NCBI GenBank assembly: GCA_017475785.1
Contig: JAFVEX010000056.1
Span: 1 to 17,882 of the forward strand
DNA from: Eubacterium sp.
GTDB taxonomy: Bacteria > Bacillota_A > Clostridia > Lachnospirales > Lachnospiraceae
Reading direction: 5' to 3'
DNA: 17,882 bases
Positions 6,861-14,081 of the stretch are shown here, piece by piece; the first letter of the stretch is position 1; the number at the start of each line of letters is the position of its first letter. The notes beneath the pieces were generated by a model that saw only the letters and a program-made list of their open reading frames with translations, did not search any database and was not told the DNA's origin. Both the position numbers and the translations under genes were made by a program.

Positions 6861-6930
6861 CGAAGCAGACTGTCACATCGCCATTCCACCGTCCACGAAG
6901 CAGGCTGTCACATCGCCATTCCGCCGTCCA
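6861..6930 (-). repeat. Direct duplication of the fabG 3' end (35 bp unit)
   Basis: Units 6861-6895 and 6896-6930 match at 33 of 35 bases. The second contains the true last codons of fabG (DGGMAM and stop at 6908-6910). The first is a copy past the stop, carrying a copied stop at the equivalent place. A third very degenerate copy may start near 6835 (CAGACTGTGTCACCG). Confidence 0.88.
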
Positions 6931-7651
6931 CGCACAGAACCTGCCCGTTGATATAGCCGCTTTCCGGCATCGCGAGAAACGTAACTGCATTCGCCACATC
7001 TTCCGGCTTTCCGGGGCGTCCCGCCGGAATCTGCTGCAGAAAACGTTCCCGCGCGGCTTCTTCCACGGCCGCGCTCATATCCGTCTCGATCCAGCCTGGA
7101 GCAACTGCGTTTGCAGTGATTCCCTTCGCGGCAAGCTCCTTTGCCAGCGACTTTGTCATCCCTATGACGCCCGCCTTCGCAGCCGCGTAATTCACTTGCC
7201 CGGGATTGCCGCGCAGACCCACAACGCTGCTGATGCTGACAATTCTCCCGTACCGCTGCCGCAGCATCCTGCGGGAGGCCAGCTTCATGCAGTGCCACGT
7301 ACCGGTAAGATTCACTTGCAGCACGCGCAAAAACTCGTCTTCCGTCATCCGCAGCAGCAATTGATCCCGCGTAATTCCGGCGTTGTTGACCAGAATCTCC
7401 AGCCGCCCGCTGAACGCCTCTGCCTCCCGGAACATCTCAGCACAGGCATTCTGGTCAGAAATATCCGCTTTCAGACAAAGCGTCCTGACGCCATACGCCT
7501 CGCAGAGCGCTGCGGTCTCCTCGGCTCCCTTCCGGTCTCCGGAATAATTGATGATTACGTCGGCGCCTTCGCCAGCAAGCCGGACACAAATGGCGCGCCC
7601 GATTCCCCGGCTTCCGCCCGTCACCAGCGCGGTATGATTCCCCAGACGCAT
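6908..7651 (-). CDS. fabG: 3-oxoacyl-ACP reductase FabG
   Basis: A 247-residue short-chain dehydrogenase/reductase that reduces 3-oxoacyl-ACP with NADPH. It has the cofactor motif TGGSRGIG (11-18), NNAG (89-92) and a catalytic Ser142, Tyr155, Lys159 set in ISSVVG and NYAAAKAG. The typical C-terminal INGQVLCVDGGMAM is intact. Length matches the family. A strong GGAAGGAAGGGGG precedes the ATG at 7651, 53 bases after the fabD stop. Confidence 0.97.
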   Translation of the reverse strand: MRLGNHTALVTGGSRGIGRAICVRLAGEGADVIINYSGDRKGAEETAALCEAYGVRTLCLKADISDQNACAEMFREAEAFSGRLEILVNNAGITRDQLLLRMTEDEFLRVLQVNLTGTWHCMKLASRRMLRQRYGRIVSISSVVGLRGNPGQVNYAAAKAGVIGMTKSLAKELAAKGITANAVAPGWIETDMSAAVEEAARERFLQQIPAGRPGKPEDVANAVTFLAMPESGYINGQVLCVDGGMAM

Positions 7652-7704
7652 GATCTTCCCCCTTCCTTCCTGGCAGGTAATTGCGAAACTTCATTTTTCC
7701 GTGC

Positions 7705-8634
7705 TTAGATTGCGCAAACAATATTCCTTAAATCTTCCGCCGAATCGATGCTGCAGACCTTCATCTCCCGCTCAGTCCTCCGCACAAAACCTGCAATCGC
7801 GTTTCCGGGGCCGATTTCAATCACCCGGGTGATTCCCGCGGCGGCGAGATTGTGGAGAATTTCTGTCATCCGAACCGGCGCCGTCACCTGCTGTTCCAGT
7901 AAATCCGGTATTTCTTCAGCGGTTTCTGCCGGCCTGGCCGTGACATTGGAGAACACCGGAAACAGTGATTTGCCAAATGAAACCGTTTTCATATAATCAT
8001 GAAGTTCCCACGCGGCAGGACGCATCAGTTCCGTGTGAAAAGCCCCGCTGACCCGCAGTCGAGCGCATCTGCGCGCGCCGGCATCCCGCAGCCGTTCCTC
8101 TGCCAGCTCAACGGCAATCCGTTCTCCGGCTATCACGGTCTGCAGCGGCGCGTTGTAATTTGCCGGGGACACAACCCCTCCGCACGACGCGCAGACCTCT
8201 GCGCAGATTTCCCGGATGGTACCCGCGTCCAGACCGATCACGGCGCTCATGCACCCGTCGGACTGCTCAGCGGCGCGCTGCATCGCCGCGCCCCGGAACG
8301 CTGTCAGCCTGATCAGGCTGTTCAGATCCAGTACGCCGGCTGCGTACAGTGCGCTGTACTCTCCCAGACTCAGCCCCGCCGCGGCATCCGGCTTCAGGCC
8401 GCTGCTCCGCAAAACGGCCACTACGCCCGCCGCAAACGCCGCGAGCGCCGGCTGCGTGTGGCACGTCGCGGACAACGCCGTCCCGTCGTCCTCAAACATC
8501 AAGTGCTTCAAGCCCGGGAACTCCGCTTCCGCCTGTTCAATTACCTGCGCAAACTCCGGGAACCGCTCGTACATGTCCGCGCCCATCCCGGGTCTCTGGC
8601 TCCCTTGTCCGGTAAATATCCATGCCGTCTTCAT
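7705..8634 (-). CDS. fabD: Malonyl-CoA:ACP transacylase FabD
   Basis: A 309-residue acyltransferase that moves malonate from CoA to the ACP phosphopantetheine arm. The N-terminal FTGQGSQRPGMG is the family signature. The nucleophile is Ser89 in GLSLGEYSAL and the partner is His200 in VSGAFHTELM. Length is typical. A GAGG about nine bases upstream supports the ATG at 8634. The gap to fabK upstream is filled by the 44-45 bp repeat array. Confidence 0.96.
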   Translation of the reverse strand: MKTAWIFTGQGSQRPGMGADMYERFPEFAQVIEQAEAEFPGLKHLMFEDDGTALSATCHTQPALAAFAAGVVAVLRSSGLKPDAAAGLSLGEYSALYAAGVLDLNSLIRLTAFRGAAMQRAAEQSDGCMSAVIGLDAGTIREICAEVCASCGGVVSPANYNAPLQTVIAGERIAVELAEERLRDAGARRCARLRVSGAFHTELMRPAAWELHDYMKTVSFGKSLFPVFSNVTARPAETAEEIPDLLEQQVTAPVRMTEILHNLAAAGITRVIEIGPGNAIAGFVRRTEREMKVCSIDSAEDLRNIVCAI

Positions 8635-8667
8635 ACTGTAAGACCTCTTTTCCTGTGACTCCCTTTC

Positions 8668-8899
8668 TTCTGCGCCGTATCAGACAATCTGCCGCAGTCC
8701 CGGAGAACCGCTTCTGCGCCTCGTCAGACAGCCTGCTGCAATCCCTGGGAACCGCTGCTGCACCGCGTCAGACTGCCAGCCGCAGTCCCGGAGAACCGCT
8801 TCTGCGCCTCGTCAGACAGCCTGCTGCAGTCCCCGGAGAACCGCTGCTGCACCGCGTCAGACAGCCTGCCGCAGTCCCCGGAGAACCGCTTCTGCGCCG
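8668..8899 (-). repeat. Tandem array of fabK 3'-end copies (44-45 bp units, about five)
   Basis: The anchor ACCGCT occurs at 8707, 8751, 8795, 8840 and 8885 on the plus strand, giving units of 44, 44, 44 and 45 bases; a further partial unit starts near 8668. The unit at about 8857-8899 is the genuine end of fabK (AEAVLRGLRQAV and stop). The others lie past the stop. Two unit variants alternate: TTCTGCGCC(TC)GTCAGACAGCC and GCTGCACCGCGTCAGAC. So a pair of units may have been copied together. Confidence 0.92.
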
Positions 8900-9792
8900 C
8901 TGTCCAGCTCCGCGAAAATGTCTGCAAGCGGACGAATCTCCTTCAGCTGCCCGCACACTTGTCCGGCCATCAGCGAGCCGTCGCGGGTATTCCCCTCGAA
9001 AACCGCCTTGCGAAGCGAGCCAAGCGTGTACTGCTCCAATTCTTCCAGACTGGCGCCAGACCGTTCTTTCTGCAGGTAAGCCCGGGACATCCGGTTTTTC
9101 AGGATGCGCACGGGGGCGTTAATGCTGCGCCCGGTCACAACCGTGCTGTTGTCCCGCGCCTCCAGAAGTGCCTGCTTGTAGTTTTCATGGATCGGGCACT
9201 CCCTGCTGGTGAGCAAAACCGTGCCGATCTGCGCGCCCTGCGCGCCAAGTGCATAAGCCGCTGCCAGCTGCCTGCCGTCTGCGATGCCGCCGGCTGCGAT
9301 CACAGGCACATCGACAGCGTCACACATCTGCGGCACCAGCGCCATCGTCGTCATCTCTCCGACATGTCCGCCGCTCTCCGTCCCCTCCGCGATAATTGCG
9401 TCGGCACCGATCCGCACCATGCGCTGCGCCAGAAGCACACTTGCGCAGACCGGTATCACGGTCATCCCGTGTGTCTTCCAGAGATTCATGTATTTTCCGG
9501 GGTTTCCGGCGCCCGTGGTCACAATGCGAATCCCCTCTTCCGCCGCCGCTTCAGCCATAGCGTCAATGTCCGGCATCATCAGCATCATATTGACGCCGAA
9601 CGGCTTGTCTGTCAGGGACCGGGCAATGCGGATCTGCCGGACAAGTCCCTCCGCGTCCAGCCCGCCGGTCGCGATCATCCCGAGCGCCCCGGCATTTGAG
9701 CAGGCCGCGGCGAACTCACCGGTTGCGATATTTGCCATTCCGCCCTGAATCAGCGGATATTTTGTTCCCAAAAGCTCATTAATTTTCTTCAT
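8857..9792 (-). CDS. fabK: FMN-dependent enoyl-ACP reductase II FabK
   Basis: A 311-residue TIM-barrel flavoprotein of the nitronate monooxygenase superfamily that reduces enoyl-ACP in the last elongation step. Visible are IQGGMANIA near the N-terminus, GVNMMLMMP, the catalytic-type His143 in GTESGGHVGEM, and the FMN phosphate-binding segment AAGGIADGRQ with GAQGAQIGT. No FabI-type reductase is present in the window. FabK enzymes are known to resist triclosan. Start ATG at 9792 follows AAAGGATTGAG. The last 15 codons are the source of the downstream tandem repeat. Confidence 0.95.
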   Translation of the reverse strand: MKKINELLGTKYPLIQGGMANIATGEFAAACSNAGALGMIATGGLDAEGLVRQIRIARSLTDKPFGVNMMLMMPDIDAMAEAAAEEGIRIVTTGAGNPGKYMNLWKTHGMTVIPVCASVLLAQRMVRIGADAIIAEGTESGGHVGEMTTMALVPQMCDAVDVPVIAAGGIADGRQLAAAYALGAQGAQIGTVLLTSRECPIHENYKQALLEARDNSTVVTGRSINAPVRILKNRMSRAYLQKERSGASLEELEQYTLGSLRKAVFEGNTRDGSLMAGQVCGQLKEIRPLADIFAELDSGAEAVLRGLRQAV

Positions 9793-9870
9793 CTTTTTCT
9801 CAATCCTTTTTCCGGAAGCTTCCTTCTTCCCCGCGGTGGATGTAGATTCATCGCAATATCGGGGCTTTTT

Positions 9871-10830
9871 TTACATTTCCAGATATGCCGCTCCGCGGGT
9901 CAGCCCTGCGCCGAATCCGATCATAAACAGCCGTGTTCCCGGCGTAAGCAGCCCTTCCTCCTTCATATCCGCCAGCGCCAGCGGTATGCTCGCGGCGCTC
10001 GTGTTTCCGTACCGCTGGAGATTCATGTAAAATTTCTCCTCCGGGAGATTCCGCTGTTTCCGGACATGTTCGATAATCCGCCTGTTCGCCTGGTGGCAAA
10101 CGATATAATCAACATCCTCAGCCGCAACCTTGCTGTCTTGTTCCAGCAGCTCAATTCCTCTTGCAATGCTCTCCGCCGCAAACCGGAACACACCCTTTCC
10201 GTTCATGTGCAGCCACGGCTCCGGCTGATCCGCCTTTGGCGCAAACAGCATCTCTGTATCTCCGCGCACGCCCAGCCGGGAGAAAAATCTGTGTCCCTCG
10301 GACAGCTTCACCACCGCCGCCCCCGCGCCGTCTCCGAACAGCACGAAGGTGCTTCTCTCTGCCGGGTCAATGATTCCGGACAGCCGCTCACCACCGACCA
10401 GCAGGCCGTACCGGTCCGTGCTCCGGCAATCTGCCTCTCTGCATGACCGCAGCATACTGTCCATCACCTGAAGGCCGTAGATAAATCCGGTGCAGGCAGC
10501 ATTCAGGTCAAACGCGGGAATATCCTCCCGGAACCCGAGCCGCCTCTGCAGGATGGCCGCTGTTGACGGAGTTACGAAATCTCCGGTCGCCGTCGCCACA
10601 ATGCAGATCCCGATCTCCTCAGGCGGCACGCCTGCGTCTTTCATCGCGCGTTCCGCCGCGCTGCACGCCAGATCCGCCAGAGATTCCTCCCCGCAGAAAT
10701 ACCGTGTCTCAATTCCGGAACGCGAGCGGATCCACGCGTCGTCTGTATCGGTCATCCCCGCAATCTCATCATTTGTTACAAGCCGCGCGGGAAGCTGTCT
10801 TCCCAGTCCCGCTATCTGTAAACCCGACAT
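9871..10830 (-). CDS. fabH: Beta-ketoacyl-ACP synthase III FabH
   Basis: A 319-residue condensing enzyme that joins acyl-CoA to malonyl-ACP to start chains. The triad is Cys113 in LNAACTGF, His246 in VCHQANRRI and Asn276 in YGNTSAAS. The C-terminal GFGAGLTRGAAYLEM is typical. The frame is open 64 codons further upstream to 11022. That extension runs through the accA-fabH gap, overlaps the accA end and has no FabH homology. The start at 10830 with GGAGGGG upstream gives the normal family length. Confidence 0.96.
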   Translation of the reverse strand: MSGLQIAGLGRQLPARLVTNDEIAGMTDTDDAWIRSRSGIETRYFCGEESLADLACSAAERAMKDAGVPPEEIGICIVATATGDFVTPSTAAILQRRLGFREDIPAFDLNAACTGFIYGLQVMDSMLRSCREADCRSTDRYGLLVGGERLSGIIDPAERSTFVLFGDGAGAAVVKLSEGHRFFSRLGVRGDTEMLFAPKADQPEPWLHMNGKGVFRFAAESIARGIELLEQDSKVAAEDVDYIVCHQANRRIIEHVRKQRNLPEEKFYMNLQRYGNTSAASIPLALADMKEEGLLTPGTRLFMIGFGAGLTRGAAYLEM

Positions 10831-10871
10831 GCCTGTCCCCTCCGGTATATTTTTCCGTAGACATTTTTTGA

Positions 10872-10927
10872 GTGATCCTGCCCGTCCAGCGGACGAGCGT
10901 TCAGGGTGATCCGAAGCTGAACGAAAG
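10872..10927. repeat. Dispersed palindromic repeat, divergent copy 2
   Basis: GATCCTGCCCGTCCAGCGGACGAGCG followed by CCGAAGCTGAACGAAAG, in the accA-fabH gap. The core GTCCAGCGGAC palindrome and the trailing CCGAAG..GAACGAA resemble copies 1 and 3 but with several changes and an insertion. Membership of the same family is likely but not certain. Confidence 0.45.
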
Positions 10928-10990
10928 CCGCTGCCGGTCACCACAGGTGACATCCTCCTTACAGCAGCATACGCATGCCTGCTGACGCCT

Positions 10991-11812
10991 TCATTTCTCA
11001 ACGACCTTCTTCTGACCATCAATCACCCGGAACTTCCGGTAACGCGCCTCTAGCAGTTCTCCCGCCGGAATACCCTGCAGCCTGGCAAATTCCTGCGAAA
11101 TCGCCCGCTTCAGACCGCGGCAGCAACGGGAAAAGTCCTTCTGAATGCCGCCTTCCGGCTCCGGGATTACCCGGTCAACCAGGCCGTCTTCTTGCAGCTC
11201 CCTGGCCGTCATGCGCATGACCGCGCACGCTTCTTCGCTTCGCGCAGCGTCCTTCCAGAGAATGCTTGCGAAGCCCTCCGGAGAAAGGATCGAGTAAACC
11301 GCATTCTCCATCATCCACACGCAGTCCGCGACGCCCAGCGCCAGTGCGCCGCCGCTGTTTCCCTCTCCGGTGACAATCGCGAGTACCGGCGTGGCGAGGT
11401 CGCTCATCTGCGCCAGATTTTCCGCAATAGCCGCGCTGATACCGTGCTCCTCAGCTTCCATTCCCGGGTACGCGCCGGGCGTGTCGATCAGCGTCAGAAC
11501 CGGGCGGTGAAATTTTTCCGCCTGCTTCATCAGCCGCAGCGATTTCCGGATCCCCTCCGGACCAGGCATTCCGAAATTGCAGGCCATGTTTTCCTCGATC
11601 GTCCGACCCTTCTGATGTCCCACAACTGTCACGGGACGCCCGTCCAGCAGTCCGATTCCTCCGAGCACGGACTGATCTTCGCATCCGGCCCGGTCACCCG
11701 ACAGGGGAAGAAATTCCTCAAACAGCTCCCCAATATAATCTCTGATCACCGGTCGGTTTCTGTCTCGCGCAATCTGGAGCCGCCCAAAGGCAGTAAGCTT
11801 CTCTTTTTTCAT
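10991..11812 (-). CDS. accA: Acetyl-CoA carboxylase carboxyltransferase subunit alpha AccA
   Basis: A 273-residue crotonase-fold subunit that, with AccD, transfers CO2 from biotin to acetyl-CoA. It has VVGHQKGR, NFGMPGPEGIRKSLRLM, LIDTPGAYPG and GEGNSGGALALG. It lacks the longer N-terminal region of E. coli AccA (319 residues), as in streptococcal forms. The ATG at 11812 is 11 bases after the accD stop. AGGGA overlapping that stop is the ribosome binding site, so the pair is probably translationally coupled. Confidence 0.96.
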   Translation of the reverse strand: MKKEKLTAFGRLQIARDRNRPVIRDYIGELFEEFLPLSGDRAGCEDQSVLGGIGLLDGRPVTVVGHQKGRTIEENMACNFGMPGPEGIRKSLRLMKQAEKFHRPVLTLIDTPGAYPGMEAEEHGISAAIAENLAQMSDLATPVLAIVTGEGNSGGALALGVADCVWMMENAVYSILSPEGFASILWKDAARSEEACAVMRMTARELQEDGLVDRVIPEPEGGIQKDFSRCCRGLKRAISQEFARLQGIPAGELLEARYRKFRVIDGQKKVVEK

Positions 11813-11823
11813 ATAGCGTTTCC

Positions 11824-12585
11824 CTATAAATCCTGTGTGCTGGAAAATCCATGCAGCCGCAGAATCTTCTGCAGTGTCTCCCGCAGCTTCTCACGCTCCA
11901 CAATCAGGTCTACGAACCCGTGCGACAGCTGAAATTCTGCTCTCTGAAATCCTTCCGGGAGCCGCTTCCCGATCGTCTGCTCGATCACGCGGGGACCCGC
12001 AAATCCGATCAGGGCGCCCGGCTCTGCGATAATAATGTCGCCGAGCATGGCAAAGCTTGCGCTGACGCCTCCCGTCGTCGGATGCATCAGCACGGAGATG
12101 TACAATCCGCCATGTTTTCTGTACCGCTCAATCGCGGCACTCGTCTTTGCCATCTGCATCAGGGAAAACAGGCCCTCCTGCATGCGGGCGCCGCCGCTGG
12201 CAGAAAGCAGAATCAGCGGATTTTTGCTGTGGTCAGCTTCTTCGATCAGTCTGGCCAGCGTCTCTCCGACAGCCGTTCCCATACTTCCCATCAGAAAATC
12301 CCGGTTCAGCATGGCCGCACAGACCGGCACGCCCCCGATCCTGCCTCGTCCCGCGGCGATGGCGTCTGACGCGCCCGTAATCTTCTGTATATCCCGCAGC
12401 TTTTTCCTGTACCCCGGAAAACTGATCGGATCCGACGTCTCCAGGTTTCCAAAAAGCTCCTGGAAACTGTCCGCGTCAAATAAGCCCGCCAGCTCCGTCT
12501 TTGTTTTTCCCTGCTTTCCGGTATTGCGCTCCCGGTGCCGCTTAAACGACAGCAGGGTTCTTCGCCGCGCAGAAAACACACTCAT
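11824..12585 (-). CDS. accD: Acetyl-CoA carboxylase carboxyltransferase subunit beta AccD, zinc ribbon missing
   Basis: A 253-residue carboxyltransferase subunit. The catalytic core is well conserved: GSMGTAVGE, LLSASGGARMQEG, LMQMAKTSAA, GGVSASFAMLGDIIIAEP and IGFAGPRVIEQT. Bacterial AccD normally starts with a four-cysteine zinc ribbon. Here the first 45 residues contain no cysteine (the whole protein has one, Cys89) and instead are basic (SARRRTLLSFKRHRERNTGK). No room exists for a longer form, because the ATG overlaps the accC stop as ATGA (12582-12585). The zinc ribbon is thought to help RNA or substrate binding in E. coli and S. aureus AccD, so its loss is notable. Confidence 0.93.
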   Translation of the reverse strand: MSVFSARRRTLLSFKRHRERNTGKQGKTKTELAGLFDADSFQELFGNLETSDPISFPGYRKKLRDIQKITGASDAIAAGRGRIGGVPVCAAMLNRDFLMGSMGTAVGETLARLIEEADHSKNPLILLSASGGARMQEGLFSLMQMAKTSAAIERYRKHGGLYISVLMHPTTGGVSASFAMLGDIIIAEPGALIGFAGPRVIEQTIGKRLPEGFQRAEFQLSHGFVDLIVEREKLRETLQKILRLHGFSSTQDL

Positions 12586-13964
12586 ACCGGTTCCTTCCTG
12601 CTGGCGCGGTTCCAGACCAGAATCCCCTCCGCGTTCCGCTCAATAAAGGAAGTGTCTGTCCTGCCCAGCATGTATTCCGCGTTGTACATCAACAGCAGCA
12701 TAAATTCAATATTGGTTTTGACTCCGTCGATAATTGTCTCTTCCAAAGCCATCCTCATTTTTCTGATCGCCTCCAGCCTGCCGGGAGCGTGAACGATAAT
12801 CTTCGCGACCAGGCTGTCATACAGCGGGCTGATCTCGCAGTTCTGGTACAAAACGGTCTCTACCCGGACACCCGGCCCGCCGGGCAGATGCAGAAATTTT
12901 ACGGTTCCCGGCGACGGACAAAATCCGTTTTCCGGATCCTCCGCATTGATCCTGCACTCAATCGCGTGCCCGTTTAAGGAAACCATGTCCTGGCTGCGCA
13001 GAAGCGAGAGTCCTGCCGCGATTCTCAGCTGCTCACTGATCAGATCGACGCCCGTCACAAGTTCGGTGACCGGGTGCTCCACCTGAATCCGCGTGTTCAT
13101 CTCGATGAAATAAAACGCCCCGTTCTGATCCATGACAAATTCCACGGTTCCGGCGCTGTAATACCCGACGGCCTTTGCGGCGCGCAGCGCATAGGTATAC
13201 AGCTGCCTGCGCTGCTCCTCCGAGAGACCTCTGGCAGGGGACTCTTCCAGCATTTTCTGGTTGCGGCGCTGCATGGTGCAGTCGCGTTCTCCCAGATGGA
13301 TCAGGTTTCCGTGCTGATCACCCAAAATCTGGACTTCGATGTGTCTCGGCCGTAAAATCAGCTTCTCCAGGTAAAGAGAACCATCTCCAAACGCACTCTC
13401 TGCCTCTGCCTTTGCTTCCGCAAAGGCGGCCGGGATCTCTTCCGGGCTCTCTGCGGCGCGCATCCCGCGCCCTCCGCCGCCCGCAGACGCCTTCAGCAGC
13501 ACAGGATACCCCGCGCGCTCCGCAGCCTCTGCCGCCTCCTCCGGCGTACGGACAATCCCGTCCGAACCAGGAACACATGGAACGCCGCTTGCCTGCATCA
13601 GCTTCCTTGCCGACTGCTTGTCACCCATCCTGCGGATCATCTCCGCCGAAGGACCGATAAAACGCACACCCGCAGTCTCACAGGCCTCGGCAAACAAAGC
13701 GTTTTCCGCCAGAAATCCGTACCCCGGATGCACCGCTTCGCACCGGAACGTAACTGCCGCCTGTAGAATACTCTCCCATCTCAGATAGCTGCCGCGCGCG
13801 CCGCCGGCGCCAATGCAGACCGGAATGTTGCAGAACTGCACGGGCATCTCCTCCCGGTCTTCCCGCGCGTAAACCAGCACGGTTTCAATTCCCACCTCAC
13901 TGCAGCAACGGATGATCCGCATAGCGATCTCACCGCGGGCAGCAACCAGAATTCTCCTGAACAT
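12582..13964 (-). CDS. accC: Biotin carboxylase AccC
   Basis: A 460-residue ATP-grasp enzyme that carboxylates biotin on AccB using ATP and bicarbonate. Seen are VAARGEIAMRII at the N-terminus, HPGYGFLAEN (79-88), Lys116, the glycine-rich loop ASAGGGGRGMR (159-169), GERDCTMQRRNQK, and FIEMNTRIQVEHPVTE (287-301) with the metal and bicarbonate residues. The usual ANRGEIA reads AARGEIA and the ADEAVCIG segment reads CNIPVCIG, so the protein is somewhat divergent. Start ATG at 13964 follows GGAGAGAAAGGG. Ends in an ATGA overlap with accD. Confidence 0.96.
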   Translation of the reverse strand: MFRRILVAARGEIAMRIIRCCSEVGIETVLVYAREDREEMPVQFCNIPVCIGAGGARGSYLRWESILQAAVTFRCEAVHPGYGFLAENALFAEACETAGVRFIGPSAEMIRRMGDKQSARKLMQASGVPCVPGSDGIVRTPEEAAEAAERAGYPVLLKASAGGGGRGMRAAESPEEIPAAFAEAKAEAESAFGDGSLYLEKLILRPRHIEVQILGDQHGNLIHLGERDCTMQRRNQKMLEESPARGLSEEQRRQLYTYALRAAKAVGYYSAGTVEFVMDQNGAFYFIEMNTRIQVEHPVTELVTGVDLISEQLRIAAGLSLLRSQDMVSLNGHAIECRINAEDPENGFCPSPGTVKFLHLPGGPGVRVETVLYQNCEISPLYDSLVAKIIVHAPGRLEAIRKMRMALEETIIDGVKTNIEFMLLLMYNAEYMLGRTDTSFIERNAEGILVWNRASRKEPV

Positions 13965-13979
13965 CCCTTTCTCTCCATT

Positions 13980-14081
13980 CCGATGTACTAGCTATGTTGA
14001 GGCTTTTTGACCTGTGCTGTCCGGGAAAGCAGGCAAGCATTCGATCCAGTTAATTAAAAACCGATGTACCAGTATAGCTAG
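13980..14081. repeat. Direct repeat across the accB-accC gap
   Basis: CCGATGTACTAGCTATG (13980-13996) and CCGATGTACCAGTATAGCTAG (14061-14081) share the first nine bases and a TAGCTA core, 81 bases apart. The second overlaps the accB stop codon. It may be an older, decayed example of the 3'-end duplications seen at fabK, fabF and fabG, but the intervening bases are not clearly similar. Confidence 0.4.

Noticed and set aside
8668..8899. CRISPR array
   Set aside because: Units are contiguous copies of a gene end with no unique spacers and no cas genes nearby.
8724..8956. Minus-strand open frames over the fabK repeat array encoding repeated AQKRFSGD-like units
   Set aside because: They are alternate frames of the duplicated fabK end; there is no start signal, and periodicity alone explains the open frame.
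10831..11022. N-terminal extension of FabH by 64 codons
   Set aside because: Not homologous to FabH, overlaps accA and a repeat element, and ATG at 10830 has a strong ribosome binding site.
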